Source of the DNA: Candidatus Finniella inopinata
GTDB taxonomy: Bacteria > Pseudomonadota > Alphaproteobacteria > Paracaedibacterales > CAITNM01
Assembly (NCBI GenBank): GCA_943322985.2
Contig: CALPGA020000006.1
Span: 1-64,000 of the forward strand
Length of the DNA stretch: 64,000 nt
Direction: 5' to 3'
The notes under the pieces: model-generated
The model's input: the letters and a program-made list of their open reading frames with translations, nothing else
What the model was told of the DNA's origin: nothing
Databases searched by the model: none
Shown: positions 1 through 8,768 of the stretch, in pieces
How positions within the stretch are numbered: the stretch's first letter is position 1
Layout: every line of letters starts with the position of its first letter
Made by a program: the position numbers and the translations under genes

Positions 1-38
1 ACGACAAGAAGTGCTTAAAAATTAAGCAGTCATATAAA

Positions 39-539
39 TTAGTACTGATCTATCTGCCTAAAATCTGAACAATTCCCTCTCAAAGTCTCCGCGTATCCTT
101 CAAATAAACCAAAATACTTATCTAGTCTGAAATTTTGCAGAGGGTTCTGTTGTGTCATTTGATATACCTCTATCAATTTAATTACTGTTTTCCAAGGAAT
201 AGATTTATCAACACCACAATCAGATATTATGCTTTGTAATGTATTGCTTGCTTCAATTAATGCTGTTGCTTTCTTTTGCAAAAATTGCGACTGCACCGTG
301 AAATGCTCAACCACGTCAACACTACTGGCAAGCAAAGCCTTGATTTGAGATAACTCAAAACCAAAGAATTTTAATGCCAAAATCTGCTGGAGTTTCAATA
401 AATCCGCTTCAGAGTACAGGCGATAGCCATTATCCAGACGCAAGCTAGGCTTCAAAAGATTGAGTTTGTCGTAGTAGTGCAACGTTTGCACCGACACTTT
501 TGTAAGTTTGCTTAGGTCTTTTACGTACCAATGGGTCAT
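39..539 (-). CDS. MerR-family transcriptional regulator
   Basis: The first 70 residues form a MerR winged-helix DNA-binding domain: helix-turn-helix with SVQTLHYYDKLNLL, wing residues NGYRLY, then a second HTH around LALKFFGFELSQIKALL. Residues 75-166 are a helical dimerisation/effector segment that resembles no known ligand domain to me and lacks the cysteine pattern of metal-sensing MerR proteins. At 166 residues it is longer than metal sensors and shorter than TipA. A strong Shine-Dalgarno (AGGAGG on the minus strand) supports the start. Upstream lies a candidate promoter with the long 19-bp spacer that MerR proteins act on, so autoregulation is likely. The effector and other targets are unknown. 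Confidence 0.85.
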   Translation of the reverse strand: MTHWYVKDLSKLTKVSVQTLHYYDKLNLLKPSLRLDNGYRLYSEADLLKLQQILALKFFGFELSQIKALLASSVDVVEHFTVQSQFLQKKATALIEASNTLQSIISDCGVDKSIPWKTVIKLIEVYQMTQQNPLQNFRLDKYFGLFEGYAETLRGNCSDFRQIDQY

Positions 540-560
540 CGAACTGCCTCCTTAATTTTT

Positions 561-591
561 AAGATAAGGTATATAGCAACTATAGGCTCAA
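561..591 (-). promoter_or_regulatory. Candidate MerR-type promoter with 19-bp spacer and dyad
   Basis: On the minus strand a -35-like TTGAGC (591..586) and a -10-like TATCTT (566..561) are separated by 19 bp. The dyad TATAG-CAA-CTATA (572..584) sits inside the spacer. This is the arrangement MerR regulators recognise and untwist. It lies just upstream of the merR-like gene, which suggests autoregulation. Confidence 0.45.
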
Positions 592-613
592 GAGGTTTTT
601 TTTTGAAAAATTT

Positions 614-1282
614 TTAGGCAGAGATGTTCCCATCAACCAGGCGGATTTCGATTCGCTCTATTGACTTGCCAGGGTGTGTTCTTTTTAACGTTACAAACCC
701 TACTTCTCCTGTTGATTTCACATGGGTACCGCCACAAGGAACCTGGGCAAATCCATCAATTTTCCAAAAACGCCGCTGAGTAGCGACATCAGTAAAGCCA
801 GTTTCAATGAGAAGATCGGCATTAATGATGGCATTGTATTTTTCAAGGATGATATCAAAAATGCCGGAAATATTCGTATCCGTGATAAAATCAATACGCG
901 CTTTTGATTCAGCAATATGCGCACCAACTTTTTCGAATTTGAACTGTTGGGTAACGATTTCAAGCACTAGTTCGGCGGCAAAATGCAAGCGCATTAGTCT
1001 GTAACGGCGATCCCAATCAATTTTCATAACAACATGATCACTCGGTGAAAGTCCGTGGTCGTCTGGCAATGTATAGAGAATTAAATTGTCTTCTATTTTT
1101 GAATCAAGAATGGGCATACCGTTAACCAGGGCGTTGTCGCTTTCTTGACCGCCAGAAAAAGAAAAAGCAATGGTATCAGTAAATATCACTTGGTTGCCTG
1201 AAACCGAAACCACTGCGGTTTCTATACTGTTCTGATAAGGATTTTCCCAAAAAACTTTTTGCATTTTCAAGACAGCGTCCAA
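614..1282 (-). CDS. AlaX-type alanyl-tRNA editing protein with altered zinc motif
   Basis: A stand-alone homologue of the AlaRS editing domain, expected to hydrolyse Ser- or Gly-mischarged tRNA-Ala in the cytoplasm. N-terminal residues 8-50 match the beta-barrel lead-in (VFWENPYQ, then SFSGGQESD in place of the usual EGGGQ.SD). The C-terminal half of the zinc/active site is intact (CGGTH, C183 and H187). The first half reads LHFAAE (H100, E104) where canonical AlaX/AlaRS has HxxxH, so one expected zinc ligand is Glu. Length (222 aa) fits AlaX-M. The gene start overlaps the end of alanine racemase by 16 bp, so the two are translationally coupled. Activity with the altered site is uncertain. 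Confidence 0.8.
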   Translation of the reverse strand: MDAVLKMQKVFWENPYQNSIETAVVSVSGNQVIFTDTIAFSFSGGQESDNALVNGMPILDSKIEDNLILYTLPDDHGLSPSDHVVMKIDWDRRYRLMRLHFAAELVLEIVTQQFKFEKVGAHIAESKARIDFITDTNISGIFDIILEKYNAIINADLLIETGFTDVATQRRFWKIDGFAQVPCGGTHVKSTGEVGFVTLKRTHPGKSIERIEIRLVDGNISA

Positions 1283-2352
1283 TGAAACGTCACTCGTGAC
1301 TGAACACTGGTTAAAAGTTCGTTAGAAATAATTTGCGAACCTTCAATAATATCTTCTATGGGCAGTCCTTCGCCCCACAGAATAACCGGGTCCCCAACTT
1401 TAGCATCAGGACAAGAACGTAAGTCAATAGCCGCCATATCCATAGAAATACGCCCAACCAAATGGCACTTTTTCCCGTTCACCAAAACTGGAGTATGAGG
1501 CGGCAATGACCGTAGATAACCATCTCCATAGCCAATGGCAATTACCCCAACATTCATGGGCTCATCACATTGGTACGTTCCGCCATAACCTACAAATGAA
1601 CTACTTGGGCGTTTACGCACCGAAATCAAACGAGTTTGCAACGTCATGACCGGCTTTAAATTAAAGTCACTAGCATTTTTGTTTTTAATAGGAGAAACAC
1701 CATACAGGCAAATCCCCGGACGAATAACATCATAATGGCTTTGTGGATAAGCAAATATTGCAGCTGAGTTTGCAAGGCTTTTTGGACCTTCCCAGCTTTT
1801 TGCTAATTCAGCAAATGCGTGAAGCTGAATGTCATTTAAGGGGTGATTAACATCATCAGCACAACCCATGTGAGACATAAGCCCTATCGGTTGTTTAATA
1901 GATGGACAATCCTTTAATACACGTAACGCGTGAGGCACATCGCCTACAGCAAAACCAAGACGTCCCATGCCTGTATCAACCTTTAACCAGGTTACAAGGG
2001 GTCGCGGTAAGCTTAAGCCTTTTAGCCATTCTAATTGGATAGTATCGTGAAAAACTACATGAAACTGTTGGCATGCTGCGATAAGTAATTCATCGGGCTC
2101 AAAAACCCCTTCCATAAGGGTAATTGGGCATTTGACACCAATTTTTCTAAGGGCAAGCGCTTCTTCGATTGAAGCCACACCTAAATTATCAACATGACGT
2201 TCTAGCCGTGTTGCGGTAGAGCGAATTCCATGCCCAAAAGCATTGGCTTTCACCATGGCAATTAATGGTTTAGAAGGTGCTGCGGCTTTAATTTGCGCCA
2301 AATTATGCAGCAAATTTTCAGATGATAAAACAGCTATTGCCCCACGGCTCAT
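1267..2352 (-). CDS. alr: Alanine racemase
   Basis: PLP-dependent interconversion of L- and D-alanine for peptidoglycan. The PLP lysine is in MVKANAFGHG (K35). The opposing catalytic tyrosine lies in VGYGGTYQ (about residues 254-261), followed by the conserved IGYGDGY segment, and the C-terminal beta domain has GRISMDM. Length of 361 residues is normal. The start MSRGAIAVLSSENLLHN matches the family's beginning of the TIM barrel. It overlaps the downstream AlaX gene by 16 bp, a plausible functional pair around alanine and tRNA-Ala. D-alanine demand is consistent with the mur genes and D,D-carboxypeptidase elsewhere in the window. Confidence 0.95.
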   Translation of the reverse strand: MSRGAIAVLSSENLLHNLAQIKAAAPSKPLIAMVKANAFGHGIRSTATRLERHVDNLGVASIEEALALRKIGVKCPITLMEGVFEPDELLIAACQQFHVVFHDTIQLEWLKGLSLPRPLVTWLKVDTGMGRLGFAVGDVPHALRVLKDCPSIKQPIGLMSHMGCADDVNHPLNDIQLHAFAELAKSWEGPKSLANSAAIFAYPQSHYDVIRPGICLYGVSPIKNKNASDFNLKPVMTLQTRLISVRKRPSSSFVGYGGTYQCDEPMNVGVIAIGYGDGYLRSLPPHTPVLVNGKKCHLVGRISMDMAAIDLRSCPDAKVGDPVILWGEGLPIEDIIEGSQIISNELLTSVQSRVTFHWTLS

Positions 2353-2441
2353 AATAAAATTCTAATTTTGAAGCTACAGGTTTAATATAGGAAACCTTGA
2401 AGACGAATACTACTGTCGTCATTCAAGGCTTACTAAATTAT

Positions 2442-3392
2442 TTAGTGCGGACAAGAACAAATTGGGCCTTGTGGTGTGTTAACCATTTGTCCTGTCATTT
2501 GGCCAGCTGCCTGAACACCACTCATTGGACTTCCTGCAGCTGCAGGTAAGATACCTTGTTGATAAGGCATTTGGCTGTTTATTGCTGGGTCTGGATATAC
2601 ACCTTGTGGTTGTGGGCATCCATAATACTGATTAACTGGATATTGTGGTAGTTGACCATACATTTGAGGTGCTGCACTTGCTTGTCCATAGGCAGGTGGA
2701 GGAGTCATGCCATATGGCATTTGTCCATAAGCTTGTGGCATACCATATGGTGATGGTACTTGACCTGGCATTTGCGGAGCATTTGGTCCATAAGCAGCGG
2801 CTTGGCCTGGAATTTGTGGAGAACATACTGGATCAGCTTTGTCTGCTGCTACCTTGTCAGCGACCACTTTATTAGCAGCCACGTCGATAGACTCATCATC
2901 TTCTACTGGCACTGCTTTTTTAATTTTCTTAACAGGAGTTTTCTTTTTAACAGGAGCTTTCTTTTTAACGGGGGCTTTCTTTTTACCCATCATTCTACTG
3001 AACATCGATGGTTTTTTAGCTTTATCCTTCTTAGCTTTAAGCTCTTTTTGAACAGCATTATCCACCTTAATAGATAATTGGCACTCACTAGCAAAAGCTT
3101 TCTTAAAATCTGCATCGTTTTTACACACAGAAGCCATAGATTTTGCAACATCTGCATGACTTCTTTTTAGCTTAGCTGCATCTTTGCCAATACATTTTCT
3201 TAGCGTATCAACTTTTTTGTGAAACTTAGTGCCTCCGATTCCAGCGTTTGGTAATTCTTTTTCAATTTCACCAACAAGAGAAGGCTTACAGCCAGAAACA
3301 GCATTTGACATTGCTTTAAAGGGATTGCTGAGTGCGTATGCACTATTCAAGCCTAGCAAAACTAAAATTGCGTATTGTAAAATTTTTCTCAT
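2442..3392 (-). CDS. Secreted Lys-rich / Pro-Gln-Tyr-rich low-complexity protein
   Basis: Not a family I recognise. I start it at the ATG at 3392, which gives a clear signal peptide (MRKILQYAILVLLGLNSAYA); the open frame extends 18 codons further upstream. After the signal comes a helical region of about 90 residues with several cysteines (SGC, RKCIG, SVCKND, SECQ). A basic stretch follows, built from repeated KKxPVKKK units encoded by near-identical DNA repeats around 2930-2990. The last 120 residues are Pro/Gln/Gly/Tyr/Met-rich with recurring PQMPGQ, AYGQ and MYGQ motifs. The composition suggests an extracellular, surface or adhesive role. Function unknown. Confidence 0.75.
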   Translation of the reverse strand: MRKILQYAILVLLGLNSAYALSNPFKAMSNAVSGCKPSLVGEIEKELPNAGIGGTKFHKKVDTLRKCIGKDAAKLKRSHADVAKSMASVCKNDADFKKAFASECQLSIKVDNAVQKELKAKKDKAKKPSMFSRMMGKKKAPVKKKAPVKKKTPVKKIKKAVPVEDDESIDVAANKVVADKVAADKADPVCSPQIPGQAAAYGPNAPQMPGQVPSPYGMPQAYGQMPYGMTPPPAYGQASAAPQMYGQLPQYPVNQYYGCPQPQGVYPDPAINSQMPYQQGILPAAAGSPMSGVQAAGQMTGQMVNTPQGPICSCPH

Positions 3393-3503
3393 AAACATAC
3401 CGATATGTATAATCATGGTTTTACAGTAGCAAGTATTAGTTAACATTTTATTAAATTAAAATATAAAAATATGTATAAAAGTGATCATTTGAATTATTAA
3501 ACA

Positions 3504-3537
3504 TAAAAAAAAGGCCCGGATAACCGAGCCTTTTTTA
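3504..3537 (-). terminator. Rho-independent terminator after rpsI
   Basis: A hairpin with arms AAGGCCCGG and CCGAGCCTT around a TTA-type loop, flanked by A-runs on the left and T-runs on the right, so it can work in both directions. It lies between the stops or starts of rpsI and the secreted protein gene. Confidence 0.8.
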
Positions 3538-3555
3538 TTAAGCATAAAAGACTTA

Positions 3556-4068
3556 TTAACGCTTACTGAACTGGAATCTACGACGAGCTTTCGCTTGACC
3601 ATATTTCTTACGTTCAACAACACGGCTGTCACGAGTCAAGAATCCACCTTGCTTTAACAAGCTGCGTAATTCAGGCTCAAAATTAACCAAAGCCTTGCTA
3701 ATGCCATGACGCACAGCACCAGCTTGACCTGATAATCCACCACCAACAACAGTACACCATACATCATATTGTGCATTGCGATTTACGCTGTTAAAAGGTT
3801 GGCCGATAAGCATTTGTAAAACTGGACGAGCAAAGTACTTAGCACCTTCACGACCGTTCACTAGTAATTTACCATGACCTGGTTTAATCCAAACACGAGC
3901 AACAGCGTTTTTACGCTTACCAGTTGCATAGGCACGCCCTTGAGCATCTACCTTTTTTTCGTATTTAATAACATCAGGAGCATCTGAAGCAACAGCGGCA
4001 ACGCCTGGTGCAACAGTACCGGAAACTGCTGACTTTAGGTCTTCAAGACCAACTTTATTTGTAGTCAT
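3556..4068 (-). CDS. rpsI: 30S ribosomal protein S9
   Basis: Ribosomal protein S9 of the small-subunit head. The C-terminal 130 residues are canonical: [37 protein letters not shown], and a C-terminal tail ending [11 protein letters not shown] that reaches toward the P-site tRNA. About 40 extra N-terminal residues rich in Ala/Val/Ser precede the S9 core, as is usual in Alphaproteobacteria. It follows rplM by 3 bp in the conserved L13-S9 operon and is closed by a strong terminator. Confidence 0.97.
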   Translation of the reverse strand: MTTNKVGLEDLKSAVSGTVAPGVAAVASDAPDVIKYEKKVDAQGRAYATGKRKNAVARVWIKPGHGKLLVNGREGAKYFARPVLQMLIGQPFNSVNRNAQYDVWCTVVGGGLSGQAGAVRHGISKALVNFEPELRSLLKQGGFLTRDSRVVERKKYGQAKARRRFQFSKR

Positions 4069-4071
4069 CGG

Positions 4072-4536
4072 TTAACTCCTTTTATTCTTGGAATTCATCG
4101 CAGCAACATCCAAAACAATAGGTTGTTGCGCTTCATGAGGGTGAGTAGGTCCTGCAAATACTTTTAAATTGCGCATGATTTGACGACCCAAAGGACCGCG
4201 CGGAACCATACGTTCAACGGCTTTAATAAGTACACGCTCTGGGTGTTTACTAGCCAAAATTTGTCCCATTGTGCGTTCTTTAATACCGCCAGCATAACCT
4301 GTGTGCCAGTAAAATATTTTGTCTTCTAATTTATTTCCTGTGAAATGCACTTTTTCTGCATTGATAACTACGATGTTATCTCCACAATCTACATGTGGTG
4401 TAAATGATGGCTTATGCTTACCGCGCAAATGATTTGCAAGTATGCATGCCAAGCGGCCCACTACTAAATCAGTAGCGTCAACCAGAAGCCATTGCTTCTT
4501 TACATCCTCTGGACGAATTGATTGAGTCGTTTTCAT
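4072..4536 (-). CDS. rplM: 50S ribosomal protein L13
   Basis: Ribosomal protein L13, an early-assembly large-subunit protein. Diagnostic segments are [39 protein letters not shown] and [31 protein letters not shown]. Its 154 residues fit the alphaproteobacterial form. It is the first gene of the rplM-rpsI operon. Confidence 0.97.
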   Translation of the reverse strand: MKTTQSIRPEDVKKQWLLVDATDLVVGRLACILANHLRGKHKPSFTPHVDCGDNIVVINAEKVHFTGNKLEDKIFYWHTGYAGGIKERTMGQILASKHPERVLIKAVERMVPRGPLGRQIMRNLKVFAGPTHPHEAQQPIVLDVAAMNSKNKRS

Positions 4537-4670
4537 GACTTTTTTCCATTAATTAACATGTATCTTTTATAGCCAAACTTTAAATTAGTTGCAACAAAAA
4601 AGGTGAATGTGGCGGGAAATATAGCGTTTTTGATTATGGTATTATAGTACCGCAAATTTTATTCTTCTGA

Positions 4671-4704
4671 AAAAAAAGTGCAACACCGTGTTTGTGCTGC
4701 ACTT
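4671..4704 (-). terminator. Terminator of first DcaP-like porin
   Basis: On the minus strand, arms GTGCAGCAC and GTGTTGCAC are followed by a run of T. The same hairpin with a different loop follows the neighbouring porin paralogue, so the terminator was duplicated with the gene. Confidence 0.8.
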
Positions 4705-4723
4705 CAGATAGTACAACTAGTTT

Positions 4724-6286
4724 TTAGAACTTGTAGCTTACGCCGAATTGCAAACGTTGACCAAGGCCTCGGTAGCCAAGGGTAGATTTGCGTTTCAACA
4801 CATAATATTCCAATCCAAATTGTAGATTTTCTTCTGGAGAATATATGGTGTTGATCAAGAACTTGTCAAAAATTTTATCAAGACCAGGCTCATACCATTT
4901 AGTGATGTTGCGTTCATTAGATAGTTTTTGAGTATCTAAGGTGAATCTAGCAACTCCAATATTTGTATTCCACTGGGCATTCCAATAATGTGCATATCCT
5001 ACCAAAAGCATCTGCATTTTAATTTGTTTATAAGTACGTTGGCCATCTGGCAAAGTGGGGTCAAATAGTGATGATCTACCATTTGCTTCTAGAAGATACC
5101 AGCCAATACCACGCCCTGCAGCCACACCAAAAATAAAGTGGCTTTTGCCGTAGGTTATAGCTTTCACAGCTATGTTTGTGCCCCAACCGGTGCCTTTATA
5201 TGTTCTTCCGTCTACTGTACCAATAACATTATCACCACTGACGGCGTTGTTTTTGATCTGTAAATCACGGTTTACTACGCTGATGGCGAACAAACTACCA
5301 TTATCAAAGTCATATTTTAACTTCAAAATTAAATCGGGACGTGTTGGTTTTGAAAGATTGCTCGCTGAATCTTGTGCGTTATACGTGTAATTTTTTTGAG
5401 GAGCAGCTCCTGGAGCATTATTGTAGGTTACATAATCTACGCGTCCATGTTCAGCTGCTGCTGTTACTGCCAATTTTCCAAACTTATGAGTGTATCTAAC
5501 TAATGCGTGCCTTGCGTCCCCGCCTACAAGACCATTTAGATCAATTTCTGGTATGTACGCTTCTGTTGTGTGGAAGGTGGTGGTTGTGTGTCCTGCTTCC
5601 AATCCACCATACCCAAGAACTGCATGACGCAGTCTGAATGTATAAGTAGTAGAAACCTGCGAAGTTGCGCTTGCTGGAGGGAAGTTATCACCAAATTGAG
5701 TTGAACCAAAAAAATCTCCTTCTACAAGAGCCGTAACATCATTTCCTGATTTGTTTTTAACAAGCATATCTAGACGTATTTTGCTCTGCTTGGCATGCAA
5801 GTAGAAATGCTCCTTCCATTTTGTTGGTACGTTAGGCAAGTTTGCATTGCGCATCTGCAAAGCATAAGGCATACGACTGATGTTAGTTTGCTCACCTGTA
5901 TGTGCCTTAGCATCACGAATTACATCTAACTTAACTAAACCGCCTATTTTTACAGCTGCTGTTGTACCTGGAATTGCAATGTATCCTTTATCAAATACAG
6001 GTGCATTTTCCCCTTGATTCGTAGCTGCAGAAGACTGGGTGGTAGCTGGATGTTGCTCTTTGATCTGTTTATTTTCTGATTGAATTTCTTTAACTTGGCT
6101 ATTTTGCTCTTTAACCTGACGAACTATAGTTTCCAATTGCTTTTTCAAAGCATCAATTTTTTTTTGTAGTGCTTCTACTTCACTTTTAGTAGTTGAAACA
6201 GTTTGAACATCAGGCACGTTCGCGGCACATAAAACAGCTGAAGAAAGGCCCAGCATTAACGTTATTAATGTTGATTTAATCATCAT
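4724..6286 (-). CDS. DcaP-like outer membrane porin (copy 1)
   Basis: Outer-membrane channel of the DcaP-like trimeric porin type. A signal peptide (residues 1-22, LMLGLSSAVLCAA) precedes a 45-residue coiled coil (VEALQKKIDALKKQLETI, QVKEIQSENKQIKEQ) of the kind that projects into the periplasm in this family. The DcaP signature follows (YIAIPGTTAAVKIGGLVKLD), then alternating beta-strands, ending in a terminal Phe (GVSYKF) as needed for BAM assembly. The start codons ATG ATG follow an AGGGG ribosome site. It is a close paralogue of the upstream porin; the last 50 residues are nearly identical. Substrate unknown; small organic acids or peptides are possible. Confidence 0.85.
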   Translation of the reverse strand: MMIKSTLITLMLGLSSAVLCAANVPDVQTVSTTKSEVEALQKKIDALKKQLETIVRQVKEQNSQVKEIQSENKQIKEQHPATTQSSAATNQGENAPVFDKGYIAIPGTTAAVKIGGLVKLDVIRDAKAHTGEQTNISRMPYALQMRNANLPNVPTKWKEHFYLHAKQSKIRLDMLVKNKSGNDVTALVEGDFFGSTQFGDNFPPASATSQVSTTYTFRLRHAVLGYGGLEAGHTTTTFHTTEAYIPEIDLNGLVGGDARHALVRYTHKFGKLAVTAAAEHGRVDYVTYNNAPGAAPQKNYTYNAQDSASNLSKPTRPDLILKLKYDFDNGSLFAISVVNRDLQIKNNAVSGDNVIGTVDGRTYKGTGWGTNIAVKAITYGKSHFIFGVAAGRGIGWYLLEANGRSSLFDPTLPDGQRTYKQIKMQMLLVGYAHYWNAQWNTNIGVARFTLDTQKLSNERNITKWYEPGLDKIFDKFLINTIYSPEENLQFGLEYYVLKRKSTLGYRGLGQRLQFGVSYKF

Positions 6287-6380
6287 ACCCCTAGTGTTTA
6301 TTAAGTTAACTCTTACTATAATTGTTGTAATTAATGATAAAAAAGTAAATAGATTTAGTTAAATTTTTATTAATAATTTA

Positions 6381-6410
6381 AAAAGTGCAACACCGCACTG
6401 GTGCTGCACT
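6381..6410 (-). terminator. Terminator of second DcaP-like porin
   Basis: On the minus strand, AGTGCAGCAC and GTGTTGCACT flank a short loop and are followed by T-rich sequence. The stem is the same as that of the terminator at 4671..4704. Confidence 0.75.
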
Positions 6411-6431
6411 CTGCTTAGTACATTTTAGTTC

Positions 6432-7982
6432 TTAGAACTTGTAGCTTGCGCCGAATTGCAAACGTTGACCTAGACCTCGGTAACCAAGGGTAGATTTACG
6501 TTGTAATACATAGTATTCCAAGCCGAATTGTAGATTTTCTTCTGGAGAATACATGGTGTTAACCAAGTATTTGTTGAATGCTTTATCCAAGCCTGGCTCA
6601 TACCATCCCGTAACCCCACGAGCTTTAGCCAATCTTTGCGTTCTGAAATCAATTCGAGCAGCACCAAAGTTAGTTTGCCATTGCTGGTTCCAAACGTGTG
6701 AATAACCGGCCCAGTACATGTGCATAGTAATTGACTTATAACGTTGACCTTCTGCTGCGGTGGGATCAAACAATGCTGATCTTCCTTGGCCTTCTAAAAT
6801 ATACCAACCAATACCCTGGCCGGTGGTTATACCGGTAGTAAAGAAGCTTTTGCCGAAAGTCATAATTTTAGCAGCTAGATTCATGCCCCATGCATTAGTT
6901 GAGTAATTTCTACCATCAACTGTTGCTTGGTTATTACCATTGATACGAACGTTATTTTTTAACTGCAAATCACGATTCAAAAAGCTTAACCCAACTGTGC
7001 TACCATTCTCAAAATTATACTTGGCTCTCAAGATAAAATCTGGTCGAGCTTGCTTTGAAAGGTTTCCTGGAGAATCTTGGTTATTATATGCATAGTTTGG
7101 AGTTGTAGCTGATCCACCATTTACTGTAGGCGTAGGTGTAAATGTGGCATAGTCAGCACGACCATGCTCAGCTGCAGCAGTAAGTGCAAAATTACCAAGC
7201 TTTTGAGTGTAACGAATTAATGCATGTCTTGCATAACCGTCGGTTAAACCATTTAAATCAACCGAAGGCAGTTGTGATTCGGTAATTTGGAAAGTCGATG
7301 TCGTATGACCTGCTTCTAATCCGCCATAACCAATCACCGCATGGCGCAACCTAAGAGTGTAGGTGTTAGAGGATTGTCCTGCTGATGGACCATTGGGGAA
7401 ACCGTCTCCCCACTGCGGAGCGCCAAAGAAATCTGCTTCTACAAATGTTTTAACGTCATTTCCTGATTTATTTTTAACAAGAGACTCAACACGAAACCTG
7501 CTCTGCTTTGCATGTAAATAAGAATGGCCTTTCCACTTCATTGGCACGTTTGGCAAATTTGCATTGCGCATCTGCAATGCATATGGCATACGACTTACGT
7601 TTGTTTGCTCTCCTGTATACGCCTTGGCATCGCGTATCATGTCTAATTTAACCATTCCATTAATTTTCACCGCAGCGGTCGTGCCTGGTATAGCAATATA
7701 ACCTTTTTCAAATACAGGAGTATTATCTTTTGGCTCTGGACTTGCAGCAGTGATAGCAGCAGCTGGTCGGTGCTCCTTGATCTGTTTATTCTCTGATTTG
7801 ATTTCTTTAACCTGATTGCTTTGTTCATTCACTTGCTTTGCAATGGTTTCCAATTGCTTTTGCAAAACTTCAATTTGCTTTTGCAATGCTTCAACTTCAT
7901 TTTTTGGGGAAGGAGCATCTGCTGAAAATAAAGATACTGAGGACATTCCCAGCATTAACATTAGTAATCTTGATTTATTCAT
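6432..7982 (-). CDS. DcaP-like outer membrane porin (copy 2)
   Basis: Paralogue of the porin at 4724..6286, with the same layout: signal peptide, coiled coil (VEALQKQIEVLQKQLETIAKQ), the strand GYIAIPGTTAAVKINGMVKLD, a long beta-barrel and terminal Phe. I use the ATG at 7982 because it starts a good signal peptide (MNKSRLLMLMLGMSSVSLFSA) and is preceded by GGAACAAGT; the open frame runs 14 codons further upstream. The copies differ mainly in extracellular-loop-like segments (for example TPTPTVNGGSATTPN, present only here), as expected for duplicated porins diverging in surface exposure. Each copy has its own promoter region and terminator. Confidence 0.85.
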   Translation of the reverse strand: MNKSRLLMLMLGMSSVSLFSADAPSPKNEVEALQKQIEVLQKQLETIAKQVNEQSNQVKEIKSENKQIKEHRPAAAITAASPEPKDNTPVFEKGYIAIPGTTAAVKINGMVKLDMIRDAKAYTGEQTNVSRMPYALQMRNANLPNVPMKWKGHSYLHAKQSRFRVESLVKNKSGNDVKTFVEADFFGAPQWGDGFPNGPSAGQSSNTYTLRLRHAVIGYGGLEAGHTTSTFQITESQLPSVDLNGLTDGYARHALIRYTQKLGNFALTAAAEHGRADYATFTPTPTVNGGSATTPNYAYNNQDSPGNLSKQARPDFILRAKYNFENGSTVGLSFLNRDLQLKNNVRINGNNQATVDGRNYSTNAWGMNLAAKIMTFGKSFFTTGITTGQGIGWYILEGQGRSALFDPTAAEGQRYKSITMHMYWAGYSHVWNQQWQTNFGAARIDFRTQRLAKARGVTGWYEPGLDKAFNKYLVNTMYSPEENLQFGLEYYVLQRKSTLGYRGLGQRLQFGASYKF

Positions 7983-8217
7983 ACTTGTTCCATAATTAGC
8001 CACTGCTAATAGTGTGGAAGACAAAACATAAAATTGTAAATACTTTTAATTAAAAATTTATATACATGTCAGAACTGTGACATAAATTCCCAATTGCTTT
8101 TATATTTTTTCTTTGTCACACTTTTCCAGTCGCACGTTTTTTGTGTTTTCTTGCAAATTTTGCGTTCCTTAAATTTTTAGATTATTCTTTAACAAATCAA
8201 GTATTACCTTATGTCTT

Positions 8218-8763
8218 ATGGACGAATCGACCGATAAAAATCCAATTGAAGATCCAAAACGCAGAGATTTTTTAAAACTAACCGCTACATCAGTGGGGGT
8301 TGTGGGTGTTTGCGCTGCTGCGTGGCCATTTATAAATAGTATGAACCCCGCTGCTGATGTTATGGCAGTTGCCAGTATTGAAGTTGATATTTCAAAACTT
8401 GAACCTGGACAAAGCCTAACCACTATGTGGCGAGGAAAACCCGTTTTTATTAGGCACCGCACATTAGAAGAAATTAAAGCCGCGCAAGATACGCCATTAA
8501 GCACGTTACCTGACAAACAAACAGACCAAGATCGCTTTGGGAAAAACCCAGAATGGCTTGTGGTAATTGGTATTTGCACACATTTGGGGTGCGTTCCCAC
8601 AGAGCGTAAAAATATGGCACCAGCAGAAGGTGGCTGGCTATGTGCCTGTCACGGTTCACGCTACGATACTTCTGGTCGCATTATTGAGGGGCCAGCGCCA
8701 CGAAACCTTGATATACCAAACTATGAATTCTTAAATAACAACACTGTTTTAAAAATCGGATAG
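8218..8763 (+). CDS. petA: Ubiquinol-cytochrome c reductase, Rieske iron-sulfur subunit
   Basis: Rieske subunit of complex III. It carries electrons from ubiquinol to cytochrome c1. The N-terminus has a twin-arginine-like anchor ([17 protein letters not shown], residues 15-31) that stays as a membrane helix. The 2Fe-2S boxes are CTHLGC (C120, H122; C125 for the disulfide) and CACHGS (C142, H145; C144 for the disulfide). Typical 181-residue alphaproteobacterial length. It is the first gene of petA-petB-petC, with petB starting 5 bp downstream. The start at 8218 lacks an obvious Shine-Dalgarno but gives the expected N-terminus. Confidence 0.97.
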   Translation: MDESTDKNPIEDPKRRDFLKLTATSVGVVGVCAAAWPFINSMNPAADVMAVASIEVDISKLEPGQSLTTMWRGKPVFIRHRTLEEIKAAQDTPLSTLPDKQTDQDRFGKNPEWLVVIGICTHLGCVPTERKNMAPAEGGWLCACHGSRYDTSGRIIEGPAPRNLDIPNYEFLNNNTVLKIG

Positions 8764-8768
8764 CGCTC

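Noticed and set aside
8076-8120. TGTGACA...TGTCACA inverted pair upstream of petA as an Fnr/Crp-type operator
   Set aside because: The half-sites are 31 bp apart, far too wide for a Crp/Fnr dimer; probably chance or a loose hairpin.
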